Assembly (NCBI GenBank): GCA_020845495.1
Contig: JADLFM010000062.1
Coordinates: forward strand, 62,001 to 126,000
Origin: Chloroflexota bacterium
GTDB taxonomy: Bacteria > Chloroflexota > UBA6077 > JACCZL01
DNA: 64,000 bases
Direction: 5' to 3'
Positions 32,187 to 41,900 of the stretch are shown piece by piece; position 1 is the first letter of the stretch; each line of letters opens with the position of its first letter. Position numbers and translations under genes: made by a program. A model generated the notes under the pieces. The model did not search any database, was not told the origin of the DNA, and saw nothing but the letters and a program-made list of their open reading frames with translations.

Positions 32187-34763
32187 GTGGGCACGGAGCG
32201 CCGCGCGGATCACCCGTCCCTCGACGAGGCCCGCACGGCGCTCCGGGAACTGTTCGGCCACACCGACTTTCGCGAAGGCCAGGCTGACGTCGTCCGGGCG
32301 CTTCTCGACGGCAGCGACGTCCTGGCGATCATGCCGACCGGCGCCGGCAAATCGCTCTGCTACCAACTTGCCGGCCTGCTCCTCAACGGCTGCACCCTTA
32401 TCATTTCGCCACTCCTGGCGTTGATGAAGGATCAGGTGGATGGCCTGCCGCCGGCGGTTCACGCGCGGACGGCCCTCTTCAGCAGTCTGGTCGACCGCGA
32501 CACTCTCACCGAACGGCAGGCTGGCCTGCTCGCGGGGCACTACAAACTGGTCTACGCCACGCCCGAACGCCTACGCCAGCGTTCGTTCGTGGACGCACTG
32601 AGGCGGGCCGGCTGCTCGCTGGTGGTGGTAGACGAAGCGCATTGTGTTTCGCTCTGGGGTCACGACTTTCGCCCCGACTACCTGTTCGTGCGGCGAGCGC
32701 TCGACTTGCTCGGTCAACCTCGCCTGCTGGCAATGACCGCGACGGCCACCCCGGCGATCCAGCACGAACTCGGCGAGCGCTTCGGTCGACCGCTCATGAC
32801 TGTCGCGACCGGCGTCCTGCGGCCAAACCTGCGGCTCGAGGTGCAGACTGCGAGCGACCGTGAAGCGAAGCTACGTGCTCTCGTGTACCTCTGTCAGAGC
32901 GAACGGGGCAGCGGCATCGTCTACGTCACCAGCCGCGAACAAGCCGAGGACGTAGCGATGCTTCTCCGCCGACGCGGGGTCACGGCCGGGCATTACCACG
33001 CCGGCATGCCGCGCGAGGACCGTGAGGTGGCCCAGGACGCGTTCATGCTCGACCGTGTTCGGGTGATGGTCGCGACGACGGCATTCGGCATGGGCGTGGA
33101 CAAGGCGAACGTCCGCTTCGTCGTTCACCTCAGCCCGCCCCGCTCGCTCGAAGCCTACGTGCAAGAATCAGGGCGGGCCGGGCGGGACCGCCGCCCGGCC
33201 CGCTGTGTGCTGCTCGCCTCGCGCGGAGACCGAGCCACACTGCGCCGCTGGGTCAAGGACGATCGCCTCGAAATCGACGTGCTTCGGCGCGTCTTCACCG
33301 AGGTTCGCCGCGCAGCCGAGAATGGTATCGCGGCCATCGCCGCCGCCGACCTCACCCGGCGAGCGGTCGGGAATGCCGCTCAGGACAGCGACGAAACGCG
33401 GGTCCGGGTCGCGCTCGGGCTGCTGGAGCAGGTCGGTTTACTCCGCCGCCACCTCGACGTGCCGCGCTGGCTGCGGCTGGAAGTGCCGGCCGGGCACGCC
33501 GCTGGACTGCGAGACGGCACGCCATGCAATGACGGCACGCCATCACCTGGAGCTACGGCGGACGTGAATGCAGCAGGTGGGCGGTGCCAGCCTGGCGAGC
33601 AGCCGCTGTCTCCGGCGTGCCCCTCGATGAGCGCGGACGCCGAGTTTGTGCGGGTGGCGTCAGCCCTCGGGCTACGGGCGGGACGGAGCGTCGGCGGACA
33701 TCCGCTCGAGCTCGCCCGTGGAGCCGGGGTGCCGGCAGAGGAGTTAGAGGGGCTTGCGCTCGGCTGGCAGTCCGAAGGCCGCGTCCGCGTCGAGCAGTCC
33801 GGACGACAACTCCTGCTCGAACTGTTGCCGGCTCCGCCGGATGCTGCCATTCGCGTGCAGACAGCGCTCGATGCCTGGGAGCTCAGCCAGAACTGCCGCA
33901 TCGATGCGCTGCTCGCCTACGTCGACACCCGCCGTTGTCGTCATCGGACCGTCGCCGCACACTTCCAGGTTCGCGCATCGGACACTTGCGATGCCTGCGA
34001 TGTGTGCTGCCCGCTCGACGGAGAGAGCTCGCCGAGTGCGACGCCGCAGTCCGCCGACCCCACCCGCGCATCCAACGACCCGGTTCGCACGCTGCTGGCA
34101 TGTGTCGGCGGGCTGCCATTCGCGGTCGGGAAGCGCAAACTCGCGCTCATTACCAGGGGCTCGGTACAGGCGCCAATCGGACCGGACCGCTGCCCCGAGC
34201 ACGGCGCGCTCGGCGCGATGGCTGTGGGCGCCATCGAGCGCGAGATCGACGGCCTGCTCGCACGCGGACTGCTGACTCGCGTGGACGGCGATTTTCCAGT
34301 CCTGGCGCTGACGGCGGCAGGACACGCCCGTCTCGCCGAGCCGCCACGGCCGCCGACGGCGCGGCCAGGCACACCCGCAGGGTCGTCCAGACCGGACCAG
34401 GCGGCTCACCGCCATCGTTCGGGGCCAGGCGTCGTCTCCGGCACGCCGGCGTCGGAGCATGGCAAGGCAGGCGACGCACGCCTGTCAGGCATCGCCTGGG
34501 GCGGCAACGGCGGTGACGCCGAGGCCGACGACGTGGAGGCCGAACGGCGGTTCGAGCGGCTGCGTGTCTGGAATCGAGGACAGGCCGCTTCCGAGGGAGT
34601 TCCCGCCTACTGTGTCTTCTCGCTGGCAACCCTCCGCGAGATCGCCCGCCGTCGACCGGCAGACCTTGCAACGCTCAGCCAGGTACCAGGGATCGGGCGG
34701 GCGAAGCTCGAGCGGTACGGATCGCTCGTCATCGAGCTCCTGCACGAGCGGCCTGACGCCTGA
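32187..34763 (+). CDS. recQ: RecQ-type ATP-dependent DNA helicase
   Basis: An 858-residue superfamily-2 helicase. Residues 1-345 are the motor: FREGQADVV (Q motif), MPTGAGKS (49-56), DEAHC (149-153), TATATP, and QESGRAGRDRR (motif VI). A winged-helix-like segment and a Gly/Pro-rich insert follow, and only then (about residues 570-612) the zinc cysteines (CRIDALLAYV... CDACDVCC), a second winged-helix region and a C-terminal HRDC domain with SQVPGIGRAKLERYG. It unwinds 3'-5' DNA in recombination and replication-fork repair. It is longer than the usual 600-700 residues because of low-complexity inserts. GTG start three bases after the reductase stop. Confidence 0.92.
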   Translation: MGTERRADHPSLDEARTALRELFGHTDFREGQADVVRALLDGSDVLAIMPTGAGKSLCYQLAGLLLNGCTLIISPLLALMKDQVDGLPPAVHARTALFSSLVDRDTLTERQAGLLAGHYKLVYATPERLRQRSFVDALRRAGCSLVVVDEAHCVSLWGHDFRPDYLFVRRALDLLGQPRLLAMTATATPAIQHELGERFGRPLMTVATGVLRPNLRLEVQTASDREAKLRALVYLCQSERGSGIVYVTSREQAEDVAMLLRRRGVTAGHYHAGMPREDREVAQDAFMLDRVRVMVATTAFGMGVDKANVRFVVHLSPPRSLEAYVQESGRAGRDRRPARCVLLASRGDRATLRRWVKDDRLEIDVLRRVFTEVRRAAENGIAAIAAADLTRRAVGNAAQDSDETRVRVALGLLEQVGLLRRHLDVPRWLRLEVPAGHAAGLRDGTPCNDGTPSPGATADVNAAGGRCQPGEQPLSPACPSMSADAEFVRVASALGLRAGRSVGGHPLELARGAGVPAEELEGLALGWQSEGRVRVEQSGRQLLLELLPAPPDAAIRVQTALDAWELSQNCRIDALLAYVDTRRCRHRTVAAHFQVRASDTCDACDVCCPLDGESSPSATPQSADPTRASNDPVRTLLACVGGLPFAVGKRKLALITRGSVQAPIGPDRCPEHGALGAMAVGAIEREIDGLLARGLLTRVDGDFPVLALTAAGHARLAEPPRPPTARPGTPAGSSRPDQAAHRHRSGPGVVSGTPASEHGKAGDARLSGIAWGGNGGDAEADDVEAERRFERLRVWNRGQAASEGVPAYCVFSLATLREIARRRPADLATLSQVPGIGRAKLERYGSLVIELLHERPDA

Positions 34764-34925
34764 CAACGGGTGTGCACGGCCGGCACGTACGCCGGCACAG
34801 GGTGCCCCGTCCGCACGAGCGGCGTGATCCCTGGCAACGGGTGTACACGGCGTCGAAGCTCCCGACGCGCTTCGGATTGACGGAGCCCGTCCTGGCACGG
34901 CCGCTGCGTTCTGTCTATTGACGAA

Positions 34926-35780
34926 ATGGGTCGGACCAGCAAGCCTGCCGATTCCCACTCCTCGCCAACGCCAAAGGCCGGCGAGTCACCCTCAACGGCA
35001 TCGCCGAATGAGGTAAGACCGTCGCGACCGGGCGCTCACGCCGGCACACCATCTGACGGTGCGGGCGGTGGTACCAGCGTGGATACCAGGTCGCCAGGCA
35101 CCGATGCCACGCGCGACGTTTCTACCGGCGCGGCCGGAGTGTCTCCCGACCGTCACGACAGCGTTGACCCAGGCACCCCCCACGGCGCAACCCACGACAA
35201 GGTTGCCCTCGCCACGCAGATGGAGAGGAGCGATTCAGCCGGTTCGCGCCGAAAGGCATGGGCCGGCATCATCGCCGGGGCGCTCATCCTCGGTGCGCTG
35301 AGCCTTGCCTTCTTGTTTCTACCCATCAATTGGCACGCCATCGGACGCTGGGGCTACCTTGGCATCTTCGCGGTCGTGTTCGTTGCCACCGCGAGCGTGG
35401 CAGTGCCGATCCCGTACCTGCTGGTCGTGGCGCGCGCAGGCACCGTCCTGGACCCGCTGACGATTGCGCTCGTAGCCGGCGTGGCCGGCACGCTCGGCGA
35501 GATGCTCGGCTACATCATCGGTGCTGGCGGCGGCAGACTAATCGCACACGGGCGCTGGTACACCAGGGCCCACAACTGGCTGAGCACCTATGGATTCTGG
35601 TGCATCGCCGTCTTTGCCCTGGTCCCAAACCCGTTCTTCGACGCGGTTGGACTAGCCGCCGGCACGCTCGGCTACTCCTGGAAGCGATTCGCGCTGGCCT
35701 GCTTCCTCGGCAAGACGATCAAATTCCTCGTCGCTGCCCTCGTAGGAGTGGAGATCGCCACCCATGGCTTGTTCCATTAG
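34926..35780 (+). CDS. DedA/VTT-domain membrane protein
   Basis: A 284-residue protein. The last 170 residues hold five to six hydrophobic helices with the VTT/DedA pattern: an amphipathic re-entrant stretch TASVAVPIPYLLVVARAGTV, GTLGEMLGYIIGAGGG, and ALVPNPFFDAVGLAAGTLGY followed by KRFALACFLGKTIKF. Such proteins scramble or flip lipids such as undecaprenyl phosphate or phosphatidylethanolamine. The first 110 residues are Ser/Thr/Pro/Gly-rich and disordered; there is no clear ribosome site at 34926, so a later start (for example 35221) is possible. The 160 bases before it contain two copies of CAACGGGTGT(G/A)CACGGC. Confidence 0.8.
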   Translation: MGRTSKPADSHSSPTPKAGESPSTASPNEVRPSRPGAHAGTPSDGAGGGTSVDTRSPGTDATRDVSTGAAGVSPDRHDSVDPGTPHGATHDKVALATQMERSDSAGSRRKAWAGIIAGALILGALSLAFLFLPINWHAIGRWGYLGIFAVVFVATASVAVPIPYLLVVARAGTVLDPLTIALVAGVAGTLGEMLGYIIGAGGGRLIAHGRWYTRAHNWLSTYGFWCIAVFALVPNPFFDAVGLAAGTLGYSWKRFALACFLGKTIKFLVAALVGVEIATHGLFH

Positions 35781-35870
35781 CTGTTGTGCATCGCCCTGCC
35801 ACCATCACGACAGCGCCTACCAGACTGGTGCACTCACCTGTACCAGGGGCGCCCCTGGCAGCGCCGAACC

Positions 35871-36656
35871 TCAACGTCGCGAAGCGAGCCATTCGCGCAC
35901 GGTGGACAGGCCAGTGGCAAGCGCCTGCTGATAGAGCCAGAGATCGCCGGAGTAAGCGAGGATCCTGAACCCCTGGTCGATCTTGGCCAGCACGTCCTCG
36001 ACCCCGCTCGCCATGAAGCCGGCCGCCTTGCCGTACTTCTGGCACGCCTCGATGGTCCGTTTGACAGAGTCGGTATACATCGGGTGCTCGAACTGACCGG
36101 GGATGCCGAGCGAGTTCGTCAAGTCGAAATGGCCGATCCAGAGAACGTCGATGCCTTCGACCTGCGCGATCGCCTCGACGTTCTCCACTCCGGCGGCAGT
36201 CTCGATCTGCGCGATCAGCACGATCTCGTCGTTCGCGCTGCGCATCTTCTCGACGAGGTCGCCGCCACTGTAGTCGTCGTGAGCCACGCCGAAGGCCGCA
36301 CCACGCCCACCAACGGGCGGGTACTTGGCCGAGCGCACGATGACACGGGCCTGCTCGGCGCTTTCGACCATCGGAACCATGATGCCGCGCGCGCCGACAT
36401 CGAGCGGCCGAGCGATCAGATGGTACTGGGTCGCAGGGACGCGCACCATCGGCACGAGGTCGGTGCCGCCGGTCGTCGCGACGAGCATCCGGATCGTCTC
36501 GACACTCCAGCCGGTATGCTCCATGTCGAAGATGGCGAATTCGGCACCGGCCTCAGCCGCGAGCCGGGCGATGCCGGTGGTGTCGAACTCGAACATCATC
36601 GTACCGAGCGCGACACCACCCTGGCGCAGCGTCCGGGCAACTGGATTCGGCTTCAT
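35871..36656 (-). CDS. HpcH/HpaI-type aldolase
   Basis: A 261-residue class II pyruvate aldolase-like protein. Motifs: FAIFDMEHTGWS with the active-site Glu/His pair, the Arg in MVRVPATQYH, the metal ligand Glu in IAQIETAAGV and Asp in IGHFDLTNSLG. The family cleaves 4-hydroxy-2-keto acids such as 2,4-dihydroxyhept-2-ene-dioate or related aromatic breakdown products into pyruvate and an aldehyde. The start at 36656 is chosen because GGGAGG lies directly upstream; an ATG 12 bases earlier is less likely. It stands alone; no meta-cleavage pathway is nearby. Confidence 0.92.
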   Translation of the reverse strand: MKPNPVARTLRQGGVALGTMMFEFDTTGIARLAAEAGAEFAIFDMEHTGWSVETIRMLVATTGGTDLVPMVRVPATQYHLIARPLDVGARGIMVPMVESAEQARVIVRSAKYPPVGGRGAAFGVAHDDYSGGDLVEKMRSANDEIVLIAQIETAAGVENVEAIAQVEGIDVLWIGHFDLTNSLGIPGQFEHPMYTDSVKRTIEACQKYGKAAGFMASGVEDVLAKIDQGFRILAYSGDLWLYQQALATGLSTVREWLASRR

Positions 36657-36908
36657 CGCTCCTCCCACAAGCGTACGACGGCGTATGGCGACGGCATCGC
36701 ACCCCGGCTCACTCTCGACGTTCAGGCGCTATCCGTCGCGAGCGCACGCACCTGGACGAGCGCAGCGTCCGCCTCGGCGTCGCGCCCGCGTCGGCGTCGT
36801 CCGTCAGGCAAGCGTACCATGTACAGCGCACCTCCCCTCGGCCAGCGCCTGTCGTGCCGAATTCGGTCGGCTGGTGCACTGAGGACGAGGCAGGACGGGT
36901 AGCTGACT

Positions 36909-37220
36909 ATGCGCCGAGATGATGCACTTCGCTTGCTGGCCGAGCACCGCAAGAAGCTGCGAGCCCTGGGCATGGCATCGCGGAGACTGTTCGGCTCCGT
37001 TGCCCGCGACGAGGCCAGCCCGAATAGCGACATAGACGTCCTCGTCGAGGTTACGCCAGGCCGGGATCTCTTCGACGTCGCGGCGATCCGACTGCGCCTC
37101 GTGGAGCTATTCGGCCGCCAGGTCGATCTGGCGGTAGAGGGCGGCATCACGCCCAGGTATCGAGCGCGAATCGGTGTTGAACTGATGCCTGTCCCCTGGG
37201 AGAGCAGCGATCCGGGGTGA
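36909..37220 (+). CDS. Minimal nucleotidyltransferase (MntA-like)
   Basis: A 103-residue protein of the polymerase-beta nucleotidyltransferase family. The active site is GSVARDEASPNSDIDVLVEV: Gly-Ser helix start and the two Asp of SDID, with a third acidic residue expected in QVDLAVEG. Such minimal proteins (MNT) are normally the antitoxin half of MNT-HEPN (MntA-HepT) pairs, which AMPylate the HEPN toxin. No HEPN gene follows here: the next gene begins on the opposite strand 40 bases on, and none precedes it. It may be an orphan antitoxin or a standalone enzyme. Confidence 0.85.
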   Translation: MRRDDALRLLAEHRKKLRALGMASRRLFGSVARDEASPNSDIDVLVEVTPGRDLFDVAAIRLRLVELFGRQVDLAVEGGITPRYRARIGVELMPVPWESSDPG

Positions 37221-37260
37221 GTACCCAACGCCGCCCCTGCCACCAGAAGGGTCCGCAGGT

Positions 37261-38823
37261 CTAGCCTGCCCCAGCCCGGCGGTGCGGGGAGCGGCCTGAC
37301 CGCCGCTTGGTCCAGGTAGACGCACCGCCTGTGCTCGGCGCGGAGGCTGGGGAACCGGGGGAGGGTTCGGGCGTGCCGGCATCGTCCTGTTGCCGGCTGT
37401 GACGGTCTCGGCGACGCTCGCCCGCTGTGTCGGGGATCATCATCGCCAGCGGGACGGTCGCGAGCAGCAGCAAGCCCATGACCGTGAAGATCATCTTCAG
37501 GCCAGACGCTTTGTCGGGGCTCAACTCCAGCACCACGACGATAATCGCGGTGCCGATGACCCCTCCGGTCGAGCGAAACAGGCCGCGTAGGCCAGCGATC
37601 ACCCCCGCACGCTCGGGCAACAGGTCCAGGCCGGCATTGTTCGAGGACGGTGTCAGTAGCCCGGAGCCAAATCCGCCGACTGCCGTCGAGACTGCCAGGA
37701 TGCCGAAGGGCCCCAGGCTGATTGGCCCGAGCTCGAAGCCAGTCCAGCCCTGCCCCACCATCAGCAGCGATGCGATCACTAGCAGCAGTCCGACCAGGAT
37801 CGGCAGGCGATACCCCAGCCGCATGAGGACCAGGCTGGTGATCGTCGACGTCACGATCATCGCAAGCGAGCGTGGGGTGAGCACCGCGCCACTCTCGAAT
37901 GGACCGAGACCGTACTCGACACTCGCGAGGTACGGAATGAAACTGAAGCAGCCGAAGACGAACGTGCCGTACAGGAAGTTGTAGACGTTGATGACCAGGA
38001 ACGGGTGTCGCGCGACCAGGCTGAGCTCGAGGATCGGCGCAGCCGCCCGAGATTCCTGCCAGATGAACGCTACCAACATCCCGACGCTGGTGACGAGCAG
38101 GAGCCAGAAGAACGGCGTCCGGAGGAACGACGGATCCTCGCCCAGCAGAGTCAGGGCGGTCAGGAAGGTGACGATCGTCCCCGCGAACAGACTCGACCCG
38201 AGCACGTCGACCTTGCGCCGGCTCGCCGGCCGAACGTCCACGCTGGATGGGGTTCGGCGCATCTCGAGCAGCAGCAGCGGCAGCACGATCATCCCGATCG
38301 GGACGTTCACCAGGAAGATGTCGCGCCAGGAAAAGTGTTGAACGATGAAGCCGCCAAGGTTCGGGCCGATGATTCCGCCAATCGGGAAGATCGAGGCGAA
38401 CAGCCCGATCATCTGGCTGCGCGTCTGGGGGAACTGCTGGGCGACGATACCCGTCGCCGAGGGCATGAAGCCCCCGCCCCCGAGGGCCTGAAGCACACGA
38501 CAGGCGATCAGCACGTAGATGTTGGGGGCGAGGCCGCAGAGCAGCGAGCCAAGCGTGAACAGCGCGACGCAAATGACGAAGACTCGCATCTGTCCGAATT
38601 GCTCGGCCAGTTTGCCGACGATCGGCATCACGATCGTCTGGGTCAGCGCGTAGGCGGTGAGCGTCCAGCCGGCCCAGACGAGCGACGTATCGAGGTCCTC
38701 GATCAACGTCTTGAGCGCGACCGCCACGATCGACGAGTCGATCGAGAACATCATCAGGCTCAGGCCGGCCAGCCCGAAGAAAGCCCAACGGCGCTCCAAC
38801 CGCCAGGCGACGACTGCGTGCAT
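37261..38823 (-). CDS. MFS exporter of the DHA2 (EmrB/QacA) family
   Basis: A 520-residue drug/proton antiporter with fourteen helices. SSIVAVALKTLIEDLDTSL at helix 1 and GGGFMPSATGIVAQQFP (motif C region) with DIFLVNVPIG (between helices 5 and 6) are DHA2 signatures. The C-terminal 70 residues are a Ser/Pro/Arg-rich hydrophilic tail beyond the usual end. It exports a hydrophobic compound, unidentified. Start ATG at 38823 is preceded by GGAGAGGA. No TetR/MarR regulator or HlyD partner is directly adjacent. Confidence 0.92.
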   Translation of the reverse strand: MHAVVAWRLERRWAFFGLAGLSLMMFSIDSSIVAVALKTLIEDLDTSLVWAGWTLTAYALTQTIVMPIVGKLAEQFGQMRVFVICVALFTLGSLLCGLAPNIYVLIACRVLQALGGGGFMPSATGIVAQQFPQTRSQMIGLFASIFPIGGIIGPNLGGFIVQHFSWRDIFLVNVPIGMIVLPLLLLEMRRTPSSVDVRPASRRKVDVLGSSLFAGTIVTFLTALTLLGEDPSFLRTPFFWLLLVTSVGMLVAFIWQESRAAAPILELSLVARHPFLVINVYNFLYGTFVFGCFSFIPYLASVEYGLGPFESGAVLTPRSLAMIVTSTITSLVLMRLGYRLPILVGLLLVIASLLMVGQGWTGFELGPISLGPFGILAVSTAVGGFGSGLLTPSSNNAGLDLLPERAGVIAGLRGLFRSTGGVIGTAIIVVVLELSPDKASGLKMIFTVMGLLLLATVPLAMMIPDTAGERRRDRHSRQQDDAGTPEPSPGSPASAPSTGGASTWTKRRSGRSPHRRAGAG

Positions 38824-38998
38824 TCGTGTCCTCTCCACCGGTCAGACCGTGCCGGCCGGTGCGCACTCCCCGGAGGGTACCACGCTTGCGAAGATCGTGC
38901 CGGCCCTGGGGGAAGCCGACGACACTCCCCGGACATCGGCCGCAAGGCCAGCCGCTTCGCCACCGGAGCCGGTGGCGCCGACGCACGGTGGATCGTAC

Positions 38999-41900
38999 CT
39001 ACGGCGTCACGAGCGCAGTTGCTTCCTGAGGCAGGCGTAGGGAGACCACCGTGCTCACTCCACGGGTGTCCATCGAGATGCCGTACAGCGAGCGGGCCGT
39101 CTCCATCGTCGCGCGGTTGTGGGTGACCACGATGAACTGTGTGTGCGCGCTCAATTCGTCGAGCACGCTGGTGAAGCGCCGGACGTTCGACTCATCCAAC
39201 GCCGCGTCGACCTCGTCGAGAACGCAAAATGGGGCCGGATTCGTCTTCAAGAGTGCGAAGATCAGCGCGACCATCGTCAGTGCCCGCTCGCCACCCGACA
39301 GGCTCACCAGCGGCTGCAACCGCTTGCCGGGCGGGCGGGCTACGATGTCGACGCCAGTCTGAAGCACGTCGTCGGGTCGGCTGAGGATCAGTTCGGCGTG
39401 ACCGCCGGCGAACAGGCGGCCGAAGTACTCGCCGAAAGCCACGTTGACTCGCGCAAAAGCGTCCTCAAAGGCCAGGCGCATCATGCCCGTCAGTTCGTCC
39501 ATCACGCCGCGTAGCTCGCCGGCTACCGTATCGAGGTCGCTAACCTGTTCGACAAGGAAGGCGTGACGATCCCGAAGCTCGCGGAACTCTACCAGCGTCG
39601 CCTCGCCCACGTCGCCGATGTTTCGAAGCTCGCGCCGGAGGGCGGCCATCCGGCGTCGAGCGGACTCAGCATCGAATGAGGCGTCGGGCTCTTCTTCGGC
39701 CACCAGCGTACCGACGTGTTCGCCAGTGGCGGCACCGGTTCCGCCGTCAGCCGCCACATGGGCCTGGCTGCCGCCGTCATTCCCACGGCCCGTATCGCCG
39801 CCACTCCTCGTGGCAGTCTCGCCAGCGTCGCCGGCTGCCCGAGGGGGATCGTTGCCGCTGACGGTGGAGGCATCGTTACACGCGGCCGAGATACTGGGCG
39901 TTGTACTGCCATTCGGCCCGATAAGTCCCAGGTGTAACTGCACTGCGCCGTCGACTCCAGCGCCGGTCAGATCCTCCAGGTACTCCTGGGCATCGCGGCG
40001 CACGCGTTCGAGCCGGTCAATGGCACGGCTCTCGGCAAGGCTCGCCGCTTCGAGTAGGGTGCGGTGCGAGCGCACGACTGACCGAAGCTCTGCCGCCCGT
40101 TGCTCGAGGTCGACGCGCGCTGCCGCGGCCTCCTGCCGCCGCTGGCGAGCCGCGCCAAGCGCCGCGGCAAGCGGAATGACCGTCTCCTCGGCACGGCGGC
40201 GAGCTTCGGCGAGCGTGCCAGCCTGAACCGCGTGCTCGGCTCGTCGAGCGCGCTCGGCGGCGAGGCTACGCTCGGATGCAGCGATCGCACGGAGGGCTTC
40301 GGATATGTCTACGTCGAGCCGCGCGGCCAACACCTCGATACCCTGGATTGCGGCGCGACGTGCCGCTACGTCGGCCCTGAGCGACGCGCGGGTCACGCGT
40401 CGTTCGTCAAGGCGGCGGCGCACCTCCGTAAGCGCCTGCTCGGACGTCGTCAGGCGAGTGGCGGCCTCGGCATGTTGTCGCTCGACCTCGGTCAGCCGCA
40501 TGTGCGCCGACTCTAGTTGTCGTGCCGCACGGGTTAGGTCGACGTCAAGCGCAGGGCCGACGGCCCTGGCGTCGCGTAGCTCACGCTCCAGGCGCGCTGC
40601 CTGCGCCACCGTCGCCTGACTGGCGAGGGCGGCGCGGCGGTCGGCGGCTTCGGCCAGGGTCAGCCGCTCCCGAACCCGGCGCTCTTCGGCGATGCCCGAC
40701 GCACTCCGAGTCTCCAGGTCGATCAGTTGCCGTTCGAGGGCTGCCAACGGCTCCGCTATCGCCGTTCGCTCGACGTCCAGTTGCGTTATCTCGCGGCGAT
40801 GGCTGACCAGCCGCTCGCCGGCGCGATCGTGGCCTGCCCACCATTCACCGGTCGGGCGGATGGCGATGCCGTCGAGCGTCACCACCTGCCAGCCGTCGCC
40901 GACTTCTCGTGACCGCGAGAGCCGAGCCACGGCAACGCGCGCTGCCTCCCGATCCGGCACGACTACGGTCCGGCCGAGCAGCCGCGCACGGACACCGATC
41001 AGATCGGGCGCGCAGGCCACGAGCTCATCACCGAAACCGAGTGGGGTGAGATCGGTGAGGAGCGGTCGGGCCGCGGCCTTGAACGGTCCAACCGAGGCGC
41101 TCGCGTCGACGTCTCGGTCGCACGCGCGGGCGGTTGCCTCATCAGCGTGGCTGTGGTCAGCGGCCTCCAGAGTACCGGCCCGACAGGCGCCCTCATCTTT
41201 CCCCGCGGCCGCGATCAACGCAGTCCGTGAGAGATCCCGGATCAGTTCAAGCGCTGCATCGAGGGATTCACGGTCGTCCATCAGGATGGCCTGTGCGGTC
41301 GCCCCGAGCGCCGCACCGATGGCGCGTCGCAGACGTTCAGGCACGTCGAACGCGGCGCCAAGTTGGCCGCGTACGCCGCCGAGGCCGGAGGCGAGCAGGG
41401 TCGCGCTCGCACCATTTCGCCCGCCCAACGCCTGCTCCACCAGCGCGGTCCGGGCAATATCCAGGCGCTGGCACTCGCCAGACAGGCGGTGATGCTCGGT
41501 ACGCAGTCGGTCAAGCGCCTGGCGGTCGGTCTCGCGTGCGGCGCCGAGTGCATCGCGCTGACGGCGAACGTCGGTGAGCGCGGCGCTGCAACGGTCGGCG
41601 TCGGCCACGTGCGCGGCGGCCTGTTCGCGCATTCGTCCCAGGTCGTCAGTCAGGCGCTCGACGTCCTCGCCGAGCCGAGCCCGCCGCCGCTCCAGCCGCT
41701 CGATGCGCGACCGGCCCTCGCTTATCGCCGACGTGGCCCCACGCACCTCGGCTTCGAGACCGGCGAGCCGGCGGCGGAGCGAATTAACCTCGGCCTCCAG
41801 CGTCCGAACTCGCTCCTCGCTCTCACGCTCGGCTGCCCCATCAGGCGGCGCCGCACGCTCGACCTCGCTGAGCTCGGCCTGAGCGGTGGCGCGCCGTTGT

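Noticed and set aside
36722..38986. 754-codon leftward reading frame
   Set aside because: It covers the DHA2 exporter in another frame and is Arg/Pro-rich; the exporter frame has fourteen helices and a ribosome site.
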